Shown: positions 6,292 through 12,886 of the stretch, piece by piece | Layout of the letters: every line of letters starts with the position of its first letter | Numbering within the stretch: position 1 is the first letter of the stretch | NCBI GenBank assembly: GCA_001664505.1 | Contig: CP011806.1 | Span: forward strand, 4,578,948 to 4,591,833 | Origin: Acidobacteria bacterium Mor1 | Lineage (GTDB): Bacteria; Acidobacteriota; Polarisedimenticolia; Polarisedimenticolales; Polarisedimenticolaceae | Length of the DNA stretch: 12,886 nucleotides | Direction of reading: 5' to 3' | The notes under the pieces: model-generated | Told to the model about the DNA's origin: nothing | Databases searched by the model: none | The model's input: the letters and a program-made list of their open reading frames with translations, nothing else | Program-made: the position numbers and the translations under genes

Positions 6292-7125
6292 ATGAGTCAC
6301 GACACCGCCCAGTACTGGAACGACGACGCCGGCCCCCGCTGGGTCCGGCATGCGGATGCTCTCGACCGGCAGCTCGCGCCCTTCGCGAAGGCGGTCCTCG
6401 ATCGCGCCGGCATCCAACCGGGGCAGCGGGTGCTCGACGTGGGCTGCGGTGCCGGGGCGTTGAGCCTGGAGGCTGCGCAGCAGACCGGCGCCGGTGGGCG
6501 GGTGGTCTCCCTCGATGTCTCCCGCACCCTGCTGGAACTCGCCCGCCGGCGGGTCGCCGCGGCGGGGATCGATCATGTCGAGGCGATCGAAGGGGATGCC
6601 CAGCGCCAGGCACTGGCAAGCGGCGGTTTCGAACGCGTCGTCTCCCGCTTCGGGGTGATGTTCTTCGACGACTCCGAAGCCGCCTTCCGTAACCTGCGGG
6701 GCGGCCTGGCTGCAGGCGGCAGCCTGACCTTCGCCTGCTGGGGTCCGATCGCGGAGAACCCCTGGATGCTGGTTCCCCGGGAAGTGACCGCGCGCCACGT
6801 GGAGCTGCCGGCTCCGGAGCCGGACGCGCCGGGCCCGTTTCGTTTCGCCGACCGCGAGGCGTTGCTGGCGATGCTGGAGCGCGCTGGGTTTGCCGCGGGC
6901 ACCGCCGAGCCGTTGACCGGCGAGATGGCGATCGGCGGGTCAGGCGGTCTCGACGGCGCCGTGGAGTTCCTGCTGGATATCGGCCCGGGCGCGGCCGCCC
7001 GGGAGGCCGGCCCGGAAACCCAACGGGCCTTCGCCGACGATCTGCGTCAAACCCTGAGCCCCTTCATCCGGGACGGGGAGGTGCAGCTCGGCTACGCCGC
7101 CTGGCTGGTCCACGCCGGGTCCTAG
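6292..7125 (+). CDS. Class I SAM-dependent methyltransferase
   Basis: This 277-residue cytosolic protein with a Rossmann-like SAM-binding fold should transfer a methyl group from S-adenosylmethionine to an unidentified acceptor. The N-terminus YWNDDAGPRWVRHADALDRQL matches a common family opening. Motif I is RVLDVGCGAGALSLEAA (46-62), the acidic residue ending strand 2 is D75 in VVSLDVS, and GDAQ (101-104) is the adenine-side loop. ERVVSRFGVMFFDDSEAAFRNLRGGL (114-139) covers the post-strand-4 region. GSLTFACWGPIAENPWM and GPFRFADREALLAMLERAGF are also typical of this group, close to the Methyltransf_11/25 type. The upstream in-frame extension to 5905 was rejected because it runs antisense through the protease signal peptide and the family N-terminus starts at 6292. 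No Shine-Dalgarno is evident. It stands alone, and its stop is 18 bases from the convergent secreted-protein gene. Small molecule versus protein substrate cannot be told from the sequence. Confidence 0.92.
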   Translation: MSHDTAQYWNDDAGPRWVRHADALDRQLAPFAKAVLDRAGIQPGQRVLDVGCGAGALSLEAAQQTGAGGRVVSLDVSRTLLELARRRVAAAGIDHVEAIEGDAQRQALASGGFERVVSRFGVMFFDDSEAAFRNLRGGLAAGGSLTFACWGPIAENPWMLVPREVTARHVELPAPEPDAPGPFRFADREALLAMLERAGFAAGTAEPLTGEMAIGGSGGLDGAVEFLLDIGPGAAAREAGPETQRAFADDLRQTLSPFIRDGEVQLGYAAWLVHAGS

Positions 7126-7143
7126 CCGCGGCTCCCGGTTCGA

Positions 7144-10100
7144 TCAGAGGTCGCAGGCGTCGCCTGTTCCGTCGCCGTCGCTGTCCTCCTGGCCCGGGTT
7201 CGCGTCTGCCGGGCAATTGTCGCAGGCGCTGCCCACACCGTCCCCATCGGGATCGTCCTGATCGCTGTTGGCCACGTCGGGGCAGTTGTCGTCACAGCCG
7301 GTGGTCGCGCCGCCGGAGCAGGGATCGCTCTGTCCGTCGCCGTCGTCTTCCAGCACGCCGTCGCCGTCTCGATCCGGGTCACAGGCGTCGCCGAGGCCAT
7401 CCCCGTCCAGATCTTCCTGGCCGGGGTTCAAGACGTCCACGCAGTTGTCGCATGCATCTCCGTCGGAGTCGCCGTCGACGTCCGCCTGGGTCGGGTTCTG
7501 CAGGCCGGGGCAGTTGTCGATGGCCTCCTCGATGCCGTCGCCGTCGAGATCCCGGGTCGGGTCCGGGCAGGTGAAGGCGGTCGGGCGCGCCGCGCCGGCG
7601 GAATCGGTTCCCTGGCCGCTGTCGATATCTCCCACCGGGCACTTGGCGCTGACCAGGTAGAAGAACACGGTGAAGGGGTTGGGGTCGATCGGCTCGACCA
7701 CCTGGGTGCCGCTGACCCCGGCTGCGAGGCACTGCTGGTTGTAGTCGAACGGCGTGCCGGTATTCAGGTAGCCGCGATAGACGTGGTAGGCGTCCACCGT
7801 GCCGACCGGGTCCCAGTCGATCTCGACGCAGCGGGTGTCCGGCGTGCCCGGGTCTCCGTCGCAGTCGCCCAGGGGGCCCTTGGTCACCCGCAGAGTGTTG
7901 CCCACGCCGGGCGGTGCCGGGGTGCAGTCGCAGGCATCCCCGAGACCGTCTCCGTCTCCGTCGGCCTGGGCCGGGTTGAAGGCGTCGGGGCAGTTGTCGG
8001 AGCAGTCACCGATACCGTCGCCGTCGGTGTCGTCGGTGCTCTCGTCAACCGATCCGTCGCAGTCGTCGTCGAGTCCGTTGGAGCACTCTTCGGGGCCTGG
8101 CCCCCGATCCGCCACGCACTCGAGCAGGCCGTCGACGCAGGTCTCCGTCCCGTCGGCGCAGACGCCCAGAGCGCCGCCGATGGCGCAGAAGCCGCCCCCC
8201 TCGGGGTTGTTCTCGTCGATCAGTCCGTTGCAGTTGTCGTCGAGGCCGTTACAGATCTCCGACTCGTTGACGTCGTCGTCGACCAATCCGTTGCAGTCGT
8301 TGTCGACGCCGTCGCAAAGCTCGGCGGCCGCCGGCGACACCAGGTCGTCATCGTCGTCGCAATCGGTCGAGCCGCAAACGGTGCTCGGGGTTCCCGTTCG
8401 GCCGTATCCGTCGCCGTCGGCGTCGGTGCATGGATCGCACAGGTCGCCGAGTCCGTCGGCATCGAGGTCGGACTGACCCGGATTCACCTCCAGCGGGCAG
8501 TTGTCGACCCCGTCGTCGAGGCCGTCCCCGTCGTCGTCGGGGTCGCACGCATCGCCCAGGCCGTCTCCGTCGGTGTCAATCTGAGGCGCGTTGGCCACAT
8601 CCGGGCAGTTGTCCTCGGGGCAGACGTTCTGGGCGAACCCGGGATCGCCGGCGCCGTCCTGGTCCCGGTCGGTACAGGGATCGCAGATATCTCCCTCGTC
8701 CCGCGAGCGGGGCAGGATCTCCACCTCGGTCAATCCCGGACCGTAGGTCGTGCCTTCGACCTTGGCCAGGATGCGCAGGCGCAGCGCTGTGGCGGTGACC
8801 GGATCGAAGGCGTGCTCGACCCAGTTCTGAGACAGGTCTTCCAGCCAGTTGCCGGCGGTGTTGCCGCTGACCAGGGCGGCGCTCTGGTTGACGCTACCGT
8901 CTCCCTGCTCGATGGTGAGCGCCGGGACCGGCAGCCAACTCCCCGAGGCCGGATCGGGAGCCGGATCGGTGGTGAACTCGATGTAGTAGTCGGCGGGCTG
9001 CGAGCGCGGGTCGGCCCAGCCGGCGTCGGGATAGAACATGAAGCGCAGGCCGTTGACGGTCTGCTGGGTTGCGAGCCGGATCATCAACGTGCCCGGACCG
9101 CCGGGAGAGTCGCCGAACCAGGCCGTGCCCTGGCTGAGATCGCCGTCGTTAGTGTGGTCCGGCGAGAAGTCTTGGAAGCTGTCCGTCGCCTGGGCCACCG
9201 CGCCGCGGCCGGCGAAACCGACGTTGGCGTCGCTGTCGGCCTGATCCGGGTTGGAGTCCGCCGGACAGTTGTCGCAGTCGTCGGAGGTCCCGTCGGCGTC
9301 GCCATCGGAGCCCGAGGCGTCGCAGGCGATCGGGAAGCCGAAGGGCTCGAACTCGCTGATACAGGGCCCGGACTCGAAGGTGACCCCGTCGAACTGGACG
9401 CGACGCACCCCCGAGACCGCCGGAACGAGATCCAGCAGCAAACCGCCGGCGGTCAGGGTCAGCTCGTCGGTCTCGTAGATCAGGGCATCGGCGGCGTCGT
9501 AGTAGCGCAGCACTCCGGTCAGGAACTCGAAGGCGGTCCACTGGTTGCGGATCCGCTGGGTTTCGATGGTGACGTCCTGAAGAAAGTCGACCCGCAGCCA
9601 GGGGCCCGGGTCGGCGCTGGTCGAGCACCAGCTGGATCCCGTGGTGTTCTCGCCGTCGATGGCGTTAGGGGCGTGGTAGTTTACGCTGAACTCGGTGCTG
9701 GCGCTGGCAAAGGTGCTCGCTCGCAGGCCGTAGTTCTCCAGGCAGCTGTCCCGGTTCTCGTCGCAGTACAGGTCGGCGGGGCAGGCATCGGTGCGGCGGC
9801 AGGTGGAGTCGACCGGGTCACAGAACTCCCGTCCGTCGCAGAACCGGCCGTTGTCGCACTGCACGTCGGAGGTGCAGGGTAGGGGGTCTCCGACGATCTC
9901 CAGCTCGCTAAGGGCCGGCGAGATCGAATCCCAGGTGACGCCGACAAACTCGACCCGTCGCACGGGCTCCAGGCCCGGGGATATGGCGAAGTCGAGCTCA
10001 CCGTCGGTCAGCGTCACCGGTGAGTCCCGGAGCAGGGCCCCGGTCGGGTCGTAGAAGCGCAGGCGGCCGGTGAGGAAGTGGTACTGGCTGGTGTAGGCCG

Positions 10101-10371
10101 TGAGAATCCGCACCTGGTCCACCCGGCCGGGTTGCTCGAGGAGCACCGAGATCCAGGGGGCCGGGTCGTTGTTCTCGGTGAACCAGCTCGAAGCGGTGGA
10201 GACCACGCCGTCGATCGCCATGGAAGGGGGGTAGCTCGAGTTGAACTGGGAGCTGGCGGTCGCCTCGGCCAGCGGGGCGAGGCTCAGATTCTCTGCAGCG
10301 AGAGCGGGGCAAGCCGTCAGCATCAGGATCGCCAGGGCGGCCAGCGGGATTCGACGGATCGAAGGTTGCAT
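7144..10371 (-). CDS. Large secreted mosaic protein: discoidin (F5/8C), Cys-rich, TSP3 and MopE modules (1075 aa)
   Basis: This exported multidomain protein probably acts at the cell surface or outside the cell in calcium-dependent binding. Signal peptide 1-26 allows two cleavages: signal peptidase I after CPALAA, or lipobox LTAC with Cys21 as lipidated residue. The modules in order are F5/8C-like 27-161; a Cys-rich EGF-like segment 166-212; F5/8C-like 215-345; a TSP3 fragment 354-380; a third F5/8C-like domain 381-557; TSP3 repeats 560-660; MopE-type [15 protein letters not shown] / [14 protein letters not shown] repeats 666-777; TSP3 780-816; a fibronectin-III-like module 820-935 ([19 protein letters not shown] ... 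[10 protein letters not shown]); and TSP3 repeats 940-1075, ending abruptly in DACDL. The start at 10371 follows AAGGAG (10378-10383) with a 6-base spacer and opens directly into the signal peptide. No catalytic motif or known C-terminal sorting signal was seen. The ligand is unknown; discoidin folds often bind carbohydrate, but that is not shown here. Confidence 0.9.
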   Translation of the reverse strand: MQPSIRRIPLAALAILMLTACPALAAENLSLAPLAEATASSQFNSSYPPSMAIDGVVSTASSWFTENNDPAPWISVLLEQPGRVDQVRILTAYTSQYHFLTGRLRFYDPTGALLRDSPVTLTDGELDFAISPGLEPVRRVEFVGVTWDSISPALSELEIVGDPLPCTSDVQCDNGRFCDGREFCDPVDSTCRRTDACPADLYCDENRDSCLENYGLRASTFASASTEFSVNYHAPNAIDGENTTGSSWCSTSADPGPWLRVDFLQDVTIETQRIRNQWTAFEFLTGVLRYYDAADALIYETDELTLTAGGLLLDLVPAVSGVRRVQFDGVTFESGPCISEFEPFGFPIACDASGSDGDADGTSDDCDNCPADSNPDQADSDANVGFAGRGAVAQATDSFQDFSPDHTNDGDLSQGTAWFGDSPGGPGTLMIRLATQQTVNGLRFMFYPDAGWADPRSQPADYYIEFTTDPAPDPASGSWLPVPALTIEQGDGSVNQSAALVSGNTAGNWLEDLSQNWVEHAFDPVTATALRLRILAKVEGTTYGPGLTEVEILPRSRDEGDICDPCTDRDQDGAGDPGFAQNVCPEDNCPDVANAPQIDTDGDGLGDACDPDDDGDGLDDGVDNCPLEVNPGQSDLDADGLGDLCDPCTDADGDGYGRTGTPSTVCGSTDCDDDDDLVSPAAAELCDGVDNDCNGLVDDDVNESEICNGLDDNCNGLIDENNPEGGGFCAIGGALGVCADGTETCVDGLLECVADRGPGPEECSNGLDDDCDGSVDESTDDTDGDGIGDCSDNCPDAFNPAQADGDGDGLGDACDCTPAPPGVGNTLRVTKGPLGDCDGDPGTPDTRCVEIDWDPVGTVDAYHVYRGYLNTGTPFDYNQQCLAAGVSGTQVVEPIDPNPFTVFFYLVSAKCPVGDIDSGQGTDSAGAARPTAFTCPDPTRDLDGDGIEEAIDNCPGLQNPTQADVDGDSDGDACDNCVDVLNPGQEDLDGDGLGDACDPDRDGDGVLEDDGDGQSDPCSGGATTGCDDNCPDVANSDQDDPDGDGVGSACDNCPADANPGQEDSDGDGTGDACDL

Positions 10372-10507
10372 CGCGTTCTCCTTGTGCTGGTAGAACGCCG
10401 TTCGATGCCGCGAATCCTCACGAAGCCGGCGAGAAAGCCCCTCGCGGGTGTCGCGGCTCGGCCCGATTCGAACGTATCCGGGACTCGAATTACGTCTTGG
10501 AACGCGA

Positions 10508-10513
10508 TAGAAT
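10508..10513 (+). promoter_or_regulatory. Possible -10 element for the topoisomerase operon
   Basis: TAGAAT lies in the divergent gap between the large secreted protein and the topoisomerase genes. It matches four of six bases of TATAAT. With a 17-base spacer the -35 would be TCGAAT (10485-10490), a poor match. That hexamer is also the right arm of an inverted repeat, ATTCGA (10466-10471) / TCGAAT. Use as a promoter is uncertain. Confidence 0.3.
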
Positions 10514-10518
10514 TGCCC

Positions 10519-10547
10519 CGCCGTAGCGGCGCCGGCTCCTGGCGCCG
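10519..10547 (+). promoter_or_regulatory. Two mutually exclusive hairpins in the leader of the topoisomerase operon
   Basis: CGCCG-TAG-CGGCG (10519-10531) and CGGCGCC-(7)-GGCGCCG (10527-10547) are both perfect inverted repeats. They share bases 10527-10531, so both cannot fold at once. The second ends 6 bases before the AAGAGGA ribosome-binding stretch (10554-10560) of the TTG-started B-subunit gene. A regulatory role is inference; GC-rich DNA produces such pairs by chance fairly often. Confidence 0.3.
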
Positions 10548-10564
10548 ACCCCCAAGAGGACCCG

Positions 10565-12403
10565 TTGAGCAAGACCAAGAAGCCCGCCGGGGCGTCCCAC
10601 AACTACGACGAAGACAAGATCAAGACCCTCAGCTCGCTGGAGCACATCCGCAAGCGCACGGGCATGTACATCGGCCGCATCGGCAGCGGCGCCCAGTACG
10701 ACGACGGCATCTACATCCTGCTCAAGGAGGTCATCGACAACTCGATCGACGAGTTCATCATGGGCTACGGCGACCGGGTCGAGTTGACCGTCGACGGCGC
10801 CGACGTGCGGGTCCGGGACTTCGGCCGGGGCATTCCGCTGGGCAAGGTCATCGACTGCGTCTCCCGCATCAACACCGGCGCCAAGTACAACGACGAGGTC
10901 TTCCAGTTCAGCGTCGGCCTCAACGGCGTCGGCACCAAGGCGGTCAACGCCCTGTCCGACGAGTTCTTCGTCCGCAGCACCCGCGAGGGTAAGTTTGCCG
11001 AGGCGGAGTTCAAGCAGGGGATTCTCAACGGCGAGAAGAAGGGCAAGGCCAAGGACGAGCCCAACGGCACCGAGACCTGCTTTCGCCCCGATCCGGAGAT
11101 CTTCGGCGAGGGCGTGACCTTCGTCGACGAGCTGGTGCGGCGTCGCCTGCGCTTCTACACCTACCTCAACGCAGGGCTGACCATCGAGTACAACGGCGAG
11201 CCCTACGTCTCCGAGGGCGGGCTGCTGGATCTGATCAAGGAGGACGTCGACCGGGACGCCGCCTACGAACCGCTCCACCACCGCAGCAAGACTCTGGAAC
11301 TGGCGCTGACTCACACCACCCGTTTCAGCGAGTCCTACTACTCCTTCGTCAACGGGCAGTTCACCACCGACGGCGGGACCCACCTTTCGGCGTTCCGCGA
11401 GGGTGTGCTCAAGGCGGTCAACGAGGTCGCCAAGAAGAAGTACGAGGGCGAAGACGTTCGGGACGGCATCGTCGGCGCCATCGCGATCCGGCTGCAGGAG
11501 CCGGTGTTCGAATCCCAGACCAAGAACAAACTGGGCAACACCGAGATCCGCAGCCAGCTCGTGGCCGATGTGCGCGAGGCGGTCGCCGACCTGCTGCACC
11601 GCCACCCTGACCGGGCCGAGAAGCTGATCGCCAAGGTCGAGGAGACCCAGAAGATCCGCCGGGAGCTGCAGGCGGTGAAGAAGCTGGCCCGGGAGAAGGC
11701 CCGGGCGACCTCGATTCGGGTGCCCCAGCTCAAGGACTGCAAGTACCACCGCAAGGACAAGAACGCCAAGGGCAAGGAGTCGATGATCTTCCTGGCCGAG
11801 GGCGCTTCGGCGGCGGGCTCGATCGTCAGCTCCCGCGACGTGCACACCCAGGCGATCTTCACGTTGAAGGGCAAGCCGCTCAACGTTTGCGATCTCAACC
11901 GGGACGCGATCTACAAAAACGACGAACTCTACAACTTGATGCGGGCGCTGGATATCGAGAGCGATGTGGAGAACCTGCGCTACCAGAAGGTGGTGCTGGC
12001 CACCGACGCCGATGTCGACGGGCTGCACATCCGCAATCTGCTGATCACCTTCTTCCTGCGCTTTTTCGAGCCGATGGTGGTCGCCGGCCACCTGCACGTG
12101 CTGGAGACCCCGCTCTTCCGGGTGCGCAACAAGAAGAAGACGATCTACTGCTACAGCGACGACGAACGGGCCGCGGCGATCAAGGAACTGGGCCGGGGCA
12201 CCGAGATCACCCGCTTCAAGGGGCTCGGTGAGATCTCCCCCTCGGAGTTCCGCAACTTCATCGGCAAGGACATGCGCCTTTCGCCGGTAGAGGTGGACGA
12301 TCGCTCCCAGGTGCCGAAGCTGTTGCGCTTCTACATGGGTAAGAACACCCCCGAACGCCGGGGCTACATCATGGACCACCTGGTGGTGGAGGAGACGGCG
12401 TGA
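10565..12403 (+). CDS. parE: Type IIA DNA topoisomerase subunit B (ParE/GyrB family, Bacteroidetes-like type)
   Basis: This 612-residue ATPase/TOPRIM subunit would power DNA strand passage together with the A subunit encoded directly downstream. The GHKL ATPase motifs are complete: E55-x-x-D-N59 ([10 protein letters not shown]), D85 in [22 protein letters not shown] (117-131) and the QTK loop with K320. The TOPRIM domain has the catalytic E412 in [11 protein letters not shown] and D481-x-D483-x-D485 in [21 protein letters not shown] (551-559) and a C-terminus [10 protein letters not shown] follow. Length and lack of insertion match ParE or short GyrB. The [19 protein letters not shown] and [17 protein letters not shown] segments resemble the Bacteroidetes-type topoisomerase. 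The TTG start at 10565 is preceded by AAGAGGA. The usual EGDSA reads EGASA. The choice between topoisomerase IV and gyrase depends on the A subunit's C-terminus, outside the window, so the symbol is provisional. Confidence 0.93.
   Translation: MSKTKKPAGASHNYDEDKIKTLSSLEHIRKRTGMYIGRIGSGAQYDDGIYILLKEVIDNSIDEFIMGYGDRVELTVDGADVRVRDFGRGIPLGKVIDCVSRINTGAKYNDEVFQFSVGLNGVGTKAVNALSDEFFVRSTREGKFAEAEFKQGILNGEKKGKAKDEPNGTETCFRPDPEIFGEGVTFVDELVRRRLRFYTYLNAGLTIEYNGEPYVSEGGLLDLIKEDVDRDAAYEPLHHRSKTLELALTHTTRFSESYYSFVNGQFTTDGGTHLSAFREGVLKAVNEVAKKKYEGEDVRDGIVGAIAIRLQEPVFESQTKNKLGNTEIRSQLVADVREAVADLLHRHPDRAEKLIAKVEETQKIRRELQAVKKLAREKARATSIRVPQLKDCKYHRKDKNAKGKESMIFLAEGASAAGSIVSSRDVHTQAIFTLKGKPLNVCDLNRDAIYKNDELYNLMRALDIESDVENLRYQKVVLATDADVDGLHIRNLLITFFLRFFEPMVVAGHLHVLETPLFRVRNKKKTIYCYSDDERAAAIKELGRGTEITRFKGLGEISPSEFRNFIGKDMRLSPVEVDDRSQVPKLLRFYMGKNTPERRGYIMDHLVVEETA
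12388..12394 (+). promoter_or_regulatory. Ribosome-binding site fixing the GTG start of the topoisomerase A subunit
   Basis: GGAGGAG inside the end of the B-subunit gene lies 5 bases before the GTG at 12400, and that GTG overlaps the B-subunit TGA stop (GTGA). This favours 12400 over the downstream in-frame ATG at 12682 and keeps the long N-terminal extension as part of the protein. Confidence 0.75.
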
Positions 12404-12886
12404 GCGAGCAGGGGGATCTTTTCGGCGGCGGCGGAGGGCTCGGCGGCGAATCCGGCTCGCCCAAGCCGCGGATCGTGCGCAAGCGTGAGGCCAAGTCCGG
12501 ACCCGCACCCGAAGAGACCACGCCGGTGCCGGTGCAGCGATCGCTGGACGATCTGCCGGAACCGGGCGAAGAGGGCCAAGGAGGCGGCGACGGTTCAGGG
12601 GACGGCCCGGGCGGCCCTTCGGGGCCCGGTGGCGATCACGACGGTAGCGATGGAGGGGGCGCCGACGGCTACCTCCACCGGATGATCGACGAGAACTTCC
12701 TGCAGTACGCCTCCTACGTCATCCGCGACCGGGCGATCCCCGATCTGGACGACGGTCTCAAGCCGGTGCAGCGCCGCATCCTGCATTCCCTCAACGAGAC
12801 CGACGACGGCAAGTTCATCAAGGTAGCCAACATCGTCGGCCACACCATGCAGTACCACCCCCACGGCGACGCCTCGATCGCCGACG
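12400..12886 (+). CDS. parC: Type IIA DNA topoisomerase subunit A, N-terminal part (3' end outside window)
   Basis: This is the first 162 residues of the DNA breakage-reunion subunit. The recognisable domain starts near residue 91 ([20 protein letters not shown]) and continues with [22 protein letters not shown] and [18 protein letters not shown]. These are the hallmarks of the winged-helix region of GyrA/ParC; the active-site Tyr lies beyond the window. The gene overlaps the B subunit by 4 bases (GTGA) and has a strong GGAGGAG site, so the two are co-transcribed and translationally coupled. Ahead of the domain is an unusual extension of about 90 residues rich in Gly, Pro, Asp and Glu (runs such as [12 protein letters not shown]), predicted to be disordered. 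The position equivalent to E. coli GyrA Ser83 is Ala158. The ParC versus GyrA choice is open because the C-terminal beta-pinwheel with any GyrA box is missing; the symbol is provisional. Confidence 0.9.
   Translation, partial: MSEQGDLFGGGGGLGGESGSPKPRIVRKREAKSGPAPEETTPVPVQRSLDDLPEPGEEGQGGGDGSGDGPGGPSGPGGDHDGSDGGGADGYLHRMIDENFLQYASYVIRDRAIPDLDDGLKPVQRRILHSLNETDDGKFIKVANIVGHTMQYHPHGDASIAD

Noticed and set aside
7783-9882. Plus-strand open frame of about 700 codons opposite the large secreted protein
   Set aside because: It lies antisense to a well-supported multidomain gene. Its translation is a Val/Ala/Gly/Arg mirror of the Asp-rich repeats with no domain, no ribosome-binding site and no family resemblance; it is a by-product of GC-rich codon use.
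10490-12508. Minus-strand open frame of 672 codons opposite the topoisomerase B gene
   Set aside because: The plus-strand gene carries all family motifs. The antisense product is Leu/Val/Asp-rich with no recognisable domain.

Overview
The window is about 12.9 kb of GC-rich bacterial DNA, densely packed with nine protein-coding genes. Two of them run off the window ends. I saw no tRNA, rRNA, CRISPR array or transposase. The gene content suggests Acidobacteriota, perhaps a Thermoanaerobaculia-like lineage. The clues are an extracytoplasmic-function (ECF) sigma factor coupled to a membrane Ser/Thr kinase, secreted MopE/thrombospondin-type-3 proteins with a recurring beta-sandwich-like C-terminal module, and a Bacteroidetes-style type IIA topoisomerase pair. 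That placement is inference; Planctomycetota or another deep-branching phylum cannot be excluded.

Layout. (1) Bases 1-1758, plus strand: the C-terminal part of a membrane-anchored Ser/Thr kinase, overlapping by 4 bases an ECF-type sigma factor. (2) Bases 1779-6032, minus strand: three exported proteins. In transcription order these are a subtilisin-like S8 protease (start 6032) with eight perfect C-terminal hexapeptide repeats, a LACTB-like serine hydrolase (start 4068), and a small MopE/TSP3 calcium-binding-type protein (start 2927). A strong terminator hairpin followed at once by a good promoter separates the protease from the hydrolase. (3) Bases 6292-7125, plus strand: a cytosolic class I SAM methyltransferase, diverging from the protease across a 259-base gap that holds three alternating CCGACAC/GTGTCGG half-sites. 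(4) Bases 7144-10371, minus strand: a 1075-residue secreted mosaic of discoidin (F5/8 type C), Cys-rich, TSP3, MopE and beta-sandwich-like modules. (5) Bases 10565 to the end, plus strand: a type IIA topoisomerase operon, with the B subunit complete and the A subunit truncated by the window edge.

How they fit together. Four of the five central genes encode exported proteins, two of which share the same module junction, so the middle of the window looks like a cell-surface or secretome region. The kinase-sigma pair looks like a self-contained signalling unit. Its sigma region 2.2 has lost part of the usual acidic motif and carries two adjacent threonines, which makes control by phosphorylation a testable idea. 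The topoisomerase pair is housekeeping, but its quinolone-determining positions carry Ala in both subunits. No wholly new system is evident. The most distinctive elements are the YLWADG repeat tail, the kinase/sigma pair, the three-half-site operator candidate and a discoidin domain nested inside a TSP3 repeat.
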